A stretch of 25,697 nt of DNA from a virus. Where the stretch lies: positions 1-25,697 of the IMG/VR virus record IMGVR_UViG_3300046373_000128; one strand, written 5' to 3'. Shown one piece after another: positions 4,919 through 12,972 of this stretch. Within the stretch, counting starts at the first letter, position 1, and the number at the start of each line of letters is the position of its first letter. A program made the translations under genes and the position numbers. The notes beneath the pieces were generated by a model. The model was not told the DNA's origin. It searched no databases and was given only the letters and a program-made list of their open reading frames with translations.

Positions 4919-7140
4919 GCAGCCTCCTCTAAGCCACTTACACGCAACTCCAGAGCATCCACCCTTTCGACAAGATGCAGGTGATGCTGGTAGCTTTCTT
5001 GAATGGCGCGGGTGACCGGGGCGATAAACTCGTCATAGCCGAGGGACAGGACATCGTTGCCGCCGTTCATCGAATGATCCTGGAAGCCGCCAAAATCATA
5101 GCCGGATGCAGCAATTTCCTGTGCGATGAAGCCATGGTGGAAACGGTTGCGTTTGCGTGAACCGTCCCTCTCAAGATGGACTACCTCGCCATTGTCATTG
5201 GCGGCGATGTAATCTTCGCGCAGATCCAAGCGGTAATCGACAGGACGCAGCGCCATGATGAAATCAAGACCAAGCGCGGTATTACGGATATCGGCTTTAT
5301 CGCGTTCATCAGAACGGTTCTGGACCGTTCCATAAACATACGTTGTGGTTGCAGAGTTGCCCAACTGAACTTGATTGGAACCAGATACGGAGGCTCCATA
5401 TCCAACACCCGTTGTGTTGTTGAACGTCGTCTGGTTTGTCGCAGATTGATCAACCCGTAAGGCTGCTCGCCCAAGTGCGGTGTTCTGGATGCCGGACGTA
5501 TTAAAAATGAGGGCATCACCACCAATCGCGGTGTTGTCTTCCCCGGTTGTTGCCCGACCAGCGCGATACCCAATGAAAGTACCGAAGTTTGTTGTGCTCT
5601 GGAACCGTCCAGCTTCATAACCTACCGCTGTAAGGCCTTGACCAGTGGTAAGCGCTGCCCCTGCTCTTGTGCCGAACGTTGAGTTAAACGATGTGGTTGC
5701 AAGCTCCAAAGAACTTGTTCCCGCAGCGGTATTCCCAGAGCCGGACACGTTCGACCGCAGAGAACCAGCACCAAACGCAACGTTTTCGCTGCCAGTGGTG
5801 TTGGCCGTGAGAGCCTGGTAGCCAACTGCTGTTTGCCCCCCCACAGTTGTCACGGCGGCAAGTGCGCTATGACCGATCGCAACGTTGGATTGACCGGACG
5901 TTAGATTGAGCAATGACGAAACGCCGACAGCCACATTGTAGTCAGCTCCAGCGTGATTTCTTAGGGCAAAGAAGCCCAGACCAACGTTCTCCGTACCGTC
6001 CGAGCCGCCCACGACACCATTGCCGGCGCGATAGCCTGCAAAAAGGTTTTTGTCACCAAAAGCGAAGTCACCCGCGAACACGCCAATAGCAACCGTTTCA
6101 TTCGGTGTTCCACCAATGTCTTCACGCGGGTTCGCAAGTGCACGATGGCCGATCGCGACATTGTAGTTACCGGTCTGGTTCTCCGAAAAAGAAGCGTAGC
6201 CAGCGGCCGTGTTGTATTGGCCGGTTTCAATCTTCGATCCAGACGACCCGCCGTAAAGAGAGTTATATTGTCCTGTGGTTATCCACTCACCGGCGATCGA
6301 TCCAACAGCAGTGTTGCCGTCACCGGTTGCTCGATAAAGCGCCTGGAAACCAAGCGCGGTATTGTTGATGCCGGTCTGCATGGACCGACCCGCACGCGAT
6401 CCGCCAAATGTGTTATTGATACCTGTCGTCAACGCGCTCGGCACACCAACGCCGATCACCCAATTGTTATAGCCCTTCAATGGTTTAAGAGGGTCTGTCT
6501 GATCCGGCGAAAGAGAGGCGGCACGTCCATCAATTGCGTTCTGGGCGCGAACGGACTCAGGCACGGCGCCAAACCCAATAAGCCCATTCTGCACGGTGAT
6601 ATCAACTCGCTGAGTGGCTACAGAGGCGGGGGCCTGTACAGTGAAATTGCCCACCCAAGACGTAGCTTGAAGAACCCCGTCAAAACTGACGGTTACGTCC
6701 GATGTGCTTTCATAGTCATAGAAAAGCGTATATTTTTCAGGCGTACCAGGGCCAGCAGAACCGCCCCGGCGAGACCAGACCGCATTATCGAACCGCAAGA
6801 CACCTGGGCCAAAATAAAGAGCTTTGTACCCCCGGTTTTGAGGTGTTGAAAGCTGGTACACGCCTGAAGGAACGTAGATAGGCCGACCATTAGCTGCAAT
6901 CTCGGCCGCGTCAAAAGCTACTTCATTCTGCGCAGAAGTGTTTGAGGGGGATGCGCCATGTGTGACCACATTGGTGGCTGCCTGCATGGCAGTGTCGGCT
7001 TTGATCCCCTGATTGTACGTGGCAAAAACACCAGCTAGAGAAAAAGGCGTTACTGCTTTATCATCAGAAATTCCTGCGATGACATCAGAGCCAGAAGCGG
7101 TCGGGATCTCAAACTGATGGGTATGATACGAAACAGCCAT
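4915..7140 (-). CDS. Tailspike/tail fibre with YadA-like head repeats and S74 intramolecular chaperone
   Basis: Receptor-binding fibre of 741 residues. The N-terminal part holds a pectate-lyase-like entry (GRPIYVPSGVYQL, about 85-97). Residues about 240-600 are a long run of imperfect repeats of the type NTAxGxxAL, for example NTALGFQAL, NVAIGHRAL and NTAIGGDAL, resembling the trimeric left-handed beta-roll of YadA-type adhesin heads. From about 605 a Peptidase_S74-type chaperone begins with RSDERDKADI (Ser610, Lys615 region), which trims itself off after trimer folding. It ends in a coiled coil (LVERVDALELRVSGLEEAA). AAAGGAG five bases upstream supports the start. It lies last in the fibre cluster. 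Which surface sugar or protein it binds cannot be read from the sequence. Confidence 0.88.
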   Translation of the reverse strand: MAVSYHTHQFEIPTASGSDVIAGISDDKAVTPFSLAGVFATYNQGIKADTAMQAATNVVTHGASPSNTSAQNEVAFDAAEIAANGRPIYVPSGVYQLSTPQNRGYKALYFGPGVLRFDNAVWSRRGGSAGPGTPEKYTLFYDYESTSDVTVSFDGVLQATSWVGNFTVQAPASVATQRVDITVQNGLIGFGAVPESVRAQNAIDGRAASLSPDQTDPLKPLKGYNNWVIGVGVPSALTTGINNTFGGSRAGRSMQTGINNTALGFQALYRATGDGNTAVGSIAGEWITTGQYNSLYGGSSGSKIETGQYNTAAGYASFSENQTGNYNVAIGHRALANPREDIGGTPNETVAIGVFAGDFAFGDKNLFAGYRAGNGVVGGSDGTENVGLGFFALRNHAGADYNVAVGVSSLLNLTSGQSNVAIGHSALAAVTTVGGQTAVGYQALTANTTGSENVAFGAGSLRSNVSGSGNTAAGTSSLELATTSFNSTFGTRAGAALTTGQGLTAVGYEAGRFQSTTNFGTFIGYRAGRATTGEDNTAIGGDALIFNTSGIQNTALGRAALRVDQSATNQTTFNNTTGVGYGASVSGSNQVQLGNSATTTYVYGTVQNRSDERDKADIRNTALGLDFIMALRPVDYRLDLREDYIAANDNGEVVHLERDGSRKRNRFHHGFIAQEIAASGYDFGGFQDHSMNGGNDVLSLGYDEFIAPVTRAIQESYQHHLHLVERVDALELRVSGLEEAA

Positions 7141-7181
7141 GACGGCTCCTTTTCGAAGTCGCTAATATTGACAAGGGGGGT

Positions 7182-7358
7182 TCAGGGAGTTTCGAGGGCC
7201 GAGACGCGAGCTTCGAGGTCGTCAATGCGGGCTATTAAGTCGCTGACGAGAGCAAGCAATGGCACATGAACAAACTGGTTATTGATGAAAAGAACGACAC
7301 GGATATTTTCCGGCTCGGTGATTTCCGAAATGGCTTGGGGAGCTAGGCCGGTGTTCAT
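7182..7358 (-). CDS. 58-residue coiled-coil protein resembling a fibre-chaperone tail
   Basis: Small protein (MNTGLAPQAI to RVSALETP) starting at an ATG that overlaps the stop of the collar fibre gene (ATGA), so it is translationally coupled. Its C-terminal half (VPLLALVSDLIARIDDLEAR) is a short leucine-heptad coiled coil. It resembles the end of S74 chaperones and the last residues of the neighbouring tailspike (RVDALELRVSGLE against RIDDLEARVSALE). It may be a separately encoded trimerisation or chaperone helper for the collar fibre, or the relic of a lost chaperone domain. Neither role is proven. Confidence 0.68.
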   Translation of the reverse strand: MNTGLAPQAISEITEPENIRVVLFINNQFVHVPLLALVSDLIARIDDLEARVSALETP

Positions 7359-8278
7359 GTCTTGATCACAAACAACACAACGCCGTTCCGAGGGCGCGTT
7401 TCTGTGCCGCCAGTGGAGTTCGTTGTGAAAGGGTGGCTATGAGCGCCGGACGACGCAATGTTCACGTCATCTGTGTTCGAGCTTCCACTTAACTTTACCC
7501 ACTCGTTATTTGAAGCATCACCGACTGATCCCCTAACTGGATGTGCGTGGGCACCGGAAGTAGATGTGGTCCCTGTATGGGTGTGACCCTTCAGGTCATC
7601 AGATTGCTTTGTGCCAACCGTGAGCGTTGAACTTGCGCCTCGCAAAAAGTCATTTCGCAAGTCAGGCACATTGAACGTTGTTGAGCCGTTCCCGACGCCC
7701 CAGGTGGTTGAGATGGCCGAGAACAGTGCAGCGTATGTCGATCGTGAAACCGCCGCCCCATTGCACGAGAGGTACCCAGATGGAACTGCAGCACCGCCAA
7801 ACGCCTTGATGACGCCTGTTACTTCCGTCTGGGCGGGCGTGGGGTTTAGCAGCAGCCAAGCACCAGCAGACCCATTCAAGGCTGTCGAATATACAGCCTC
7901 GTAGATACATGCAGGCTGCAGCTCGCCGCCAGAAAGGGGGCCTTCGCCCGCTCCCGTGAATTGAACAATTCGCTTTGCTCCAAGGCTGTTGACGTTCAGG
8001 GTAGCCGTTGTTGTGTTTTTCGTTACCGCTCGAAATGAAACACGCAATCCATCCTGGTAGCTTGTGAAGGCGCTAGAGGCTGCAAGAGTAAGCGCATTAG
8101 CGGTCCCAGAAACGATTGCGATCCCGCCAAGGTCATTCAAGAGTTCCTTGACGCGCTGCATCATCGTGCGTGCGGAATTGTTGACGGTAGATGGCGGCTG
8201 GCCTTCGCTCCAGTTAATAGCGGCATCAGAGTTGCCATTGTCGGCGGAAATCGTGCTCCAGTCATAGACGCTCGACAT
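7355..8278 (-). CDS. Tail fibre protein with tail-collar domain
   Basis: Protein of 307 residues. The middle part (about 175-240) has the phage tail-collar signature: AFGGAAVPSGYLSCNGAAVS, then YAALFSAISTTWGVGNGSTTFNVPDLR and FLRG. It is followed by the His- and Gly-rich segment GHTHTGTTSTSGAHAHP and an end typical of collar fibres (RPRNGVVLFVIKT). The N-terminal part (YDWSTISADNGNSD, PSTVNNSARTMMQRV) is the attachment region seen in many fibres of this type. The His repeats probably bind metal in the trimeric fibre. The ATG shares one base with the stop of the glucosaminidase gene (TAATG). It probably forms a second adsorption device beside the tailspike. Confidence 0.88.
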   Translation of the reverse strand: MSSVYDWSTISADNGNSDAAINWSEGQPPSTVNNSARTMMQRVKELLNDLGGIAIVSGTANALTLAASSAFTSYQDGLRVSFRAVTKNTTTATLNVNSLGAKRIVQFTGAGEGPLSGGELQPACIYEAVYSTALNGSAGAWLLLNPTPAQTEVTGVIKAFGGAAVPSGYLSCNGAAVSRSTYAALFSAISTTWGVGNGSTTFNVPDLRNDFLRGASSTLTVGTKQSDDLKGHTHTGTTSTSGAHAHPVRGSVGDASNNEWVKLSGSSNTDDVNIASSGAHSHPFTTNSTGGTETRPRNGVVLFVIKT

Positions 8279-9033
8279 TAGGCCATCCTATTCGTAAGTG
8301 CTGCAATGAGGGATGAGAGGGCGTTGGCCTGCTCTGGAGATGGACCGGCAATTTGGACCGGCGAGAACTGCGCCTGCTGCTGCGGCTGTGCTGCCATCAT
8401 GCCGAAGATGTTGTTGGCGGATGCTCTAGGGTTGGCGAGCGCTTGCGCTGCGGCCGGTATAGGAGCGGATGCCTGTTGTTGCGGCATAGCTTGCGGCTGG
8501 GGGGAGCCTGCCATCATGGAGCCCATGACGGGAGCCGGGTATGCTTCCTGACCTTTGGGGCCGTCTGGCATGCCCGCGTATGGAGATGCCTGCGGCATTG
8601 TTCCACCGAATGGAACCCTTGCTGCGATCGACGCCACTTTCTGAGCATAGTTTGGGTCTGTTGCGTATCCAGATGACCCAAGGGCGCTTATCTGGGCTTC
8701 TAGGCCCTGCGCAGTTTTCATCCCGCTGTAGCGAGGGTTGCTGTTAATAAAATCAGCGTATCCAAGCGCGCTTTCTCTAGGCCCGCTATAAGCTCTGAAA
8801 CTGTCGTTTATCTTTACCGGCTGGCCATTGATAACTTCTGTGGTCGCCAGATTATTGCCGCCCGACTTGCCATGGCTCTTAATGCCAAAGTAGTTATTGC
8901 CTGGAGCGGATCGGCCATACCCTGTCTCAAGCGCTGATTGAGCGACGATGATGCGAGGATCAATCCCCGAGATTTTTGATGCCTCCATGGCGTAGGGCAG
9001 CATCATATTGATGAATTCTTGAGAGCCAGCCAT
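8278..9033 (-). CDS. Virion-associated glucosaminidase (FlgJ/LytG-type peptidoglycan hydrolase)
   Basis: Protein of 251 residues. Residues about 5-155 form a glucosaminidase domain: IDPRIIVAQSALETGYGRSA with the likely catalytic Glu36, then NNYFGIKSHG, FRAYSGPRESALGYADFI, and GYATDPNYAQKV. The C-terminal part is a Pro/Gln/Ala-rich low-complexity tail. No signal peptide is present. Because it sits among fibre genes and not in the lysis module, and a separate endolysin exists at 2720, it probably acts from the virion, opening the murein layer during DNA entry. It overlaps the start of the collar fibre gene by one base. This is the first gene of the leftward fibre group after the opposite-strand interruption at 9128-9587. 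Confidence 0.87.
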   Translation of the reverse strand: MAGSQEFINMMLPYAMEASKISGIDPRIIVAQSALETGYGRSAPGNNYFGIKSHGKSGGNNLATTEVINGQPVKINDSFRAYSGPRESALGYADFINSNPRYSGMKTAQGLEAQISALGSSGYATDPNYAQKVASIAARVPFGGTMPQASPYAGMPDGPKGQEAYPAPVMGSMMAGSPQPQAMPQQQASAPIPAAAQALANPRASANNIFGMMAAQPQQQAQFSPVQIAGPSPEQANALSSLIAALTNRMA

Positions 9034-9127
9034 TGTTTACCCCACGGCAAAAAGGCGCGGATTGCTCCACACCTTGATTGTTCTGATTTTCTCTGCTTTG
9101 AATGTGGCGTCGGGTTTGGGGACGCCT

Positions 9128-9436
9128 ATGAAAAATATCGCAGTAGTTGCATTGGTCTTGGCTTTATCAAGCTGCCAAGGGTCCGTTGTCGGAGACGCAA
9201 TGGCAGGCAAAGAAGGCCTTGCCAAACAAGATGATCAATATTGCCAATCCATAGGCGCCAAGCCTGGAACAGACGTTTATGTGCAGTGCAGAATGATGGC
9301 AGGGCAAAACCGAGATAATCGCCATGCCAATGCTTGGGCGAACTACAATCGATCAGTGGCCAACATGAACGCTAACCGGCCGCGAAACACCTCATGCAAC
9401 GCTTTTGGGAATACCCTTAATTGCACAACCTACTAG
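9128..9436 (+). CDS. Small lipoprotein on the strand opposite the late genes (candidate lysogenic conversion gene)
   Basis: Protein of 102 residues with a clear lipoprotein signal: MKN, hydrophobic core, lipobox LSSC with Cys17 as the first mature residue. The mature part contains a Cys-bearing segment QYCQSIGAKPGTDVYVQCRM, a pattern I recognise from uncharacterised small lipoproteins of rhizobia, then an Asn/Arg-rich end with two more cysteines (SCN, NCT). The start at 9128 is chosen over 9062 because it opens directly on the signal sequence. The gene reads against all surrounding late genes and is flanked by ejection and glucosaminidase genes, the typical placement of a moron. It could alter the lysogen's envelope or block superinfection, but the function is unknown. 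Confidence 0.78.
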   Translation: MKNIAVVALVLALSSCQGSVVGDAMAGKEGLAKQDDQYCQSIGAKPGTDVYVQCRMMAGQNRDNRHANAWANYNRSVANMNANRPRNTSCNAFGNTLNCTTY

Positions 9437-9446
9437 GATCGTAGTT

Positions 9447-9587
9447 TTGCTAAAAACAGACCCTTACAGCATCATTGGCTATTTTATTGCAGCAGCTATT
9501 TTGCTGCCTTTGAGCTGGTATTTGAAGGCCAACTACGCAAATGATGTTGGCGGCTTCATTCTATCCCTAGGCGGGATGCTTCATTGA
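9447..9587 (+). CDS. Tiny membrane protein downstream of the lipoprotein, TTG start
   Basis: An open frame of 46 residues beginning at TTG, with AGGA eight bases before it, ten bases after the lipoprotein stop. It contains one hydrophobic helix (IIGYFIAAAILLPLSWYL) and a short tail ending GGFILSLGGMLH. An ATG in the same frame at 9405 lies inside the lipoprotein gene and lacks a good ribosome site. The gene ends convergently with, and overlaps by seven bases, the last codons of the ejection-protein gene. The membrane helix and ribosome site make it credible, but a chance frame is not excluded. Confidence 0.45.
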   Translation: MLKTDPYSIIGYFIAAAILLPLSWYLKANYANDVGGFILSLGGMLH

Positions 9588-11591
9588 CCACTCATTACAC
9601 CAGAACTGCGAGCGGGAGCGGCAAGTAGATTGCCCATCTTCTCAATTGCATCCATGTAGGCTGGGTTCTTAGCGGCTTGCTGAACGGCAACGCGCAATGC
9701 GGACTTGTTGTCACTTGTCAGCAGCTTGCCAATTTGCTCCATAACCTTGGCGTCTGCCCGCTGGCCAAGGAACTTGGCAGCACGAGGACCGGCCGCGCCG
9801 AGTAGCGCCCCTTTCCAATCTCCGGTGATGCCAAACCCAGCCGCACCACCAGCACCGGCTCCAATGCCTAGTTCAATGAGTTGACGTGCCGTAGTGGAGT
9901 TGCCCATGGAACCGCGAAGACGATCAGCAATGTCCTCGACGCGCACATACGCTTCAATCTCACGCATCTTCTGGGGCCCAAAGACGAGCGACATAGACTC
10001 TCTACCTGCCTGCGTCTTGAAGACCGAGTTGATGACATTGGTCCGGTCACCAGATGCCTTGATGCGATCGATCAATTCCGAAGCGTAACCTGTCGCAAAT
10101 GCGTCCTTTTCGGCCGGTTTGAACGATTGGAAGGCTTTGACGGCTTCAGGAACTAGCTTAGGAGTGGTCGCAAACTTCTTTCCTGCCTCCAGGGCATCTT
10201 CTGCCCCGAAGAAACCAGCGGCGCCCTGCCGTGCGTTCTTGAATGCAGGAACAGCGCTATCGAGTTCGCCAAGAAGCTCATTCTTCAGGCTGGTGAGTTC
10301 CGCAGCCCGCGTCCTATCGCCCCCGGTGATGAGTTTTCCGATGTCAGAGTCAAGATTGCGCTTGACATGATCCCAAAACTGCAAGGTTGGCGTGACCAAC
10401 GTTCCATCAGCCTTGCGCTGGAGGACGTAAGCACCCTGGCTGTTCTTCGCAAATGGGTTTGCCATCTCCTTGAAGCCATCGATCGCGCCACGGTCAGCAC
10501 TGCGCTGCGGAACCTTGTCTACAGCCCTGCGGAAGGAAGGCTTCCGGCGCCGAATAGGCCGCTGCATAGGCTGGTTTGTTGACCTGCCGAGCCGTGGCGC
10601 GGATAGCCTCTTGATAGGCCAGATCGTCAGCGCGGCCACTGGTCAGCTTGCTTACAAAGTCTGCGGCTCGCTGGCTTTGCGCTCCAAACCGGTCACTGGC
10701 AGTATTTTCAATGACTGCCCGCGCTTCCGGCGACTGATTGGCTACAGAGCGAGCAAGTGCACGCGTCGTCTCGCCGCCCCGATCGGCATTGACCACAGGA
10801 ATGTTATTTGCCGCTGCAGCCGCTTCGTCAGCGCTGTTCATGAGCATGGTGGGGTTTGCTTCGACATCCCTTGTCAAAGCCATGCCCAGACGGCGGGAGG
10901 CCTCTGCTGTTGGGTTTGTCAGAGCGTTGACCGTGGGAGCGATGCGGCTACCAATAGCCTTAGCGCCTGCGCTGATACCTGCGCCAACCAGAGGAATAGC
11001 GCCACCGATGCCAACACCTATAGCACCGCTTCCTGACGCCTCCTGCCCTGTGCCGCCACGCGCCAGACTATCAGCCCCAGAGATTGCACCGCTCGACAGA
11101 GCGGACATGCCAGCACGGGAAAGAAGGTTCGGGCCGGTGATACCGAGCGCACGGGCCCCTATACCTGTAGCGCCAAGTGGGACCAAGCTAGCAACATTAC
11201 CCGCCACCTGCCCCGCCACGTTGGAATACGGGTTGACCTCCTTAGCGTTGGCGACTGCGTTTTGACCCTGCTGGAGGTTTTGGCTGTAGCTTTCACCATC
11301 AATCAGCGAGGACAGGCCAGCAGCAGCACGCTCGACGCCACCGAGAATGGCAGGCCCAGCGATCGGAACGCCCTCAAGAGCGCCCGTCAATGCCGATCCT
11401 GCCATGCCGGATAGGCTGTTCTGCTTTTCCTTGTCGAGCAAAGCAGCGCCTTCCTCAAAACTGAGGTGCTGCCCTTGCGTCTTTGGAACAGACTCGGGGA
11501 ATTTGGCCGCAATGATGCTCTTGATCTGATCGGCTGGCATTGTGTCAGGGAACTGGACCTGAACACCATCGGGCATCTTTACAATCGGCAT
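9581..11591 (-). pseudogene. Internal virion (DNA ejection) protein, split by a frameshift
   Basis: The N-terminal frame begins with ATG at 11591 (MPIVKMPDGVQVQFPDTMPA) and runs to a stop at 10494. The C-terminal frame runs on to 9581 (ending SGVMSGQ) without a convincing start or ribosome site. Protein sense crosses frames near 10520-10560. The first frame reads well to YSAPEAF and then becomes unlikely. The second reads well from about FRRAVDKVPQRSADRGAIDG. The shift is +1, from one extra base or an out-of-phase deletion, near GAAGCCTTCCTTCCGC. The product would be about 670 residues with many Ala/Gly-rich helices and Ala/Gly-rich hydrophobic stretches (about 55-190 and near the C-terminus). 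This fits P22-type proteins that leave the capsid with the DNA. If real, the shift probably destroys an essential virion protein; assembly error is the alternative. Confidence 0.75.
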
Positions 11592-11592
11592 A

Positions 11593-12972
11593 TTATTGGC
11601 CCTTGAAGTATTCTTGATAGTCCACAACGCCGCCCGTTGCTGGTGCCTGCTGACCGCGAACCGGCCCGCCACGACCTTGCATAGCGCTGTCGCGAGTTGC
11701 CTGTATTTCTTGGGCAAGCTGGTCTATCTTGTCACTCAGAGATTTTGCGTCGTCTGTATAGGTCGGCTGATATCGAGCTGCCTTTTCATCAATTTCCACT
11801 TGTGTCATGCCAGCGCCGGACAGCAAGCGGGAGAGCACCTCAACGCCAGACTGGATCTTGCGATAGGTTGTTGCCTGTGGACTGCTCTGGTTATTCCCTG
11901 CTTGATACCGGTCATACCAGCCAGTCACATCGCCCGCCTCTGCACTCTTTTTGACTGCGGGTAAATCATTCTTCAGCCAGCTATCAGCAAGCCCAATACG
12001 GGCTGCGAGCTCGCCGGGAAGCTGCGTGGCAGGCCCGCCAGGGATAGGTTCGACGCCTGCAGCCTGGTTGTTTGGATCAGCCCAACGAAAACCGGACGGA
12101 AGCTTTACGCCAGTATCGACGTTGACCTGGCTGCGGCCTGCCTCCTTCATCTGGCGCTGGTAGTCCACAAAGTTGCCCTTGAACCCCTGATCAACAGCAT
12201 ACTTATATTCTTGCTGGTCGGAGGTGAGCTTTTCTGTGGGGTTGCGCAGTTTTTCAATTTCGAGCTGTGTTTTCTGAAGTTCCAGCGCTTTCTGAGGATC
12301 TGAGCCAGCCGCCATGGTCTTCAAGTACTCATTCAGCGCTGGCGGGCTAGAGGCAAGCATCTTGGCCTGCTGCTCGTCCATACCTTTCCCCTTGAGCCAT
12401 GCCACCGTCTGATTGACGTTTTGGCGAGTGCCACGGTTGGCCGCGACGAGTTGGGCCCCCTTTGCGATGCTTTCCGATGGCGTCGAGCCCATGGCCCAGC
12501 CGGTGAAGATGTCGTTGAGCGCTTCTTTGTTAATCATGCCACCCAGGCCACCAAATGGCGACGGACGTGCAGCGGTGGGTTGGGCCTGCGAAGAACCCGT
12601 AACCATCGGGTCAACACCAGGCTGACGCATGTTGGCCCACTGGTCTGCAGGTACAACGTCACCTTCACGCTTGCCTGCCCAGGGATCAATGCCCGCGCTG
12701 CCCCCCTGCATAGCTTGATTGGCGCCAACACCAGCCGATCCCGATGCGCTCACTTGCATGGGAGGAGCAAGGCGTTCGATCAGTGCTTCGACGCCTACGG
12801 CCGGGGCGCGGTTAGTCTGACCTTGCCCCCCGCCAAAACGATCGGGGTTAAAGAAGCCAGGCTGAGCGGAGCCGGGATTGGCAAGGAAGTTCTGCACGCC
12901 CTGCTGTTGCGCTGGCTGGAGAAGCCTGTTCAACGCGCCGGGGCCAAACAAATCCATGATGTTGAAAGCCAT
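11593..12972 (-). CDS. Putative internal virion/ejection protein
   Basis: Protein of 459 residues without an enzyme motif. The N-terminal third is rich in Gln, Gly, Pro and Asn (starting MAFNIMDLFGPGALNRLLQP). The middle (about 150-290) is helical with charged segments (TVAWLKGKGMDEQQAKML, KTQLEIEKLRNPTEK). The end is again low in complexity (GRGGPVRGQQ). This composition and the position between the S74-bearing protein and the frameshifted ejection protein fit the ejected proteins of P22-like phages (gp7/gp20/gp16 region). It overlaps the previous gene by one base. The role is inferred from position and composition only. Confidence 0.62.
   Translation of the reverse strand: MAFNIMDLFGPGALNRLLQPAQQQGVQNFLANPGSAQPGFFNPDRFGGGQGQTNRAPAVGVEALIERLAPPMQVSASGSAGVGANQAMQGGSAGIDPWAGKREGDVVPADQWANMRQPGVDPMVTGSSQAQPTAARPSPFGGLGGMINKEALNDIFTGWAMGSTPSESIAKGAQLVAANRGTRQNVNQTVAWLKGKGMDEQQAKMLASSPPALNEYLKTMAAGSDPQKALELQKTQLEIEKLRNPTEKLTSDQQEYKYAVDQGFKGNFVDYQRQMKEAGRSQVNVDTGVKLPSGFRWADPNNQAAGVEPIPGGPATQLPGELAARIGLADSWLKNDLPAVKKSAEAGDVTGWYDRYQAGNNQSSPQATTYRKIQSGVEVLSRLLSGAGMTQVEIDEKAARYQPTYTDDAKSLSDKIDQLAQEIQATRDSAMQGRGGPVRGQQAPATGGVVDYQEYFKGQ

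Noticed and set aside
5500-6420. Possible DNA repeat array or CRISPR in the tailspike gene
   Set aside because: The regularity is at the protein level (NTAxGxxAL units); DNA units differ in length and sequence and there are no spacers.
6145-6849. 234-residue plus-strand frame opposite the tailspike
   Set aside because: Antisense shadow of the repeat region; composition is basic and irregular, with no ribosome site.
9062-9127. N-terminal extension of the lipoprotein from an upstream ATG
   Set aside because: The downstream Met opens a canonical lipoprotein signal; the extension would bury it behind 22 residues.
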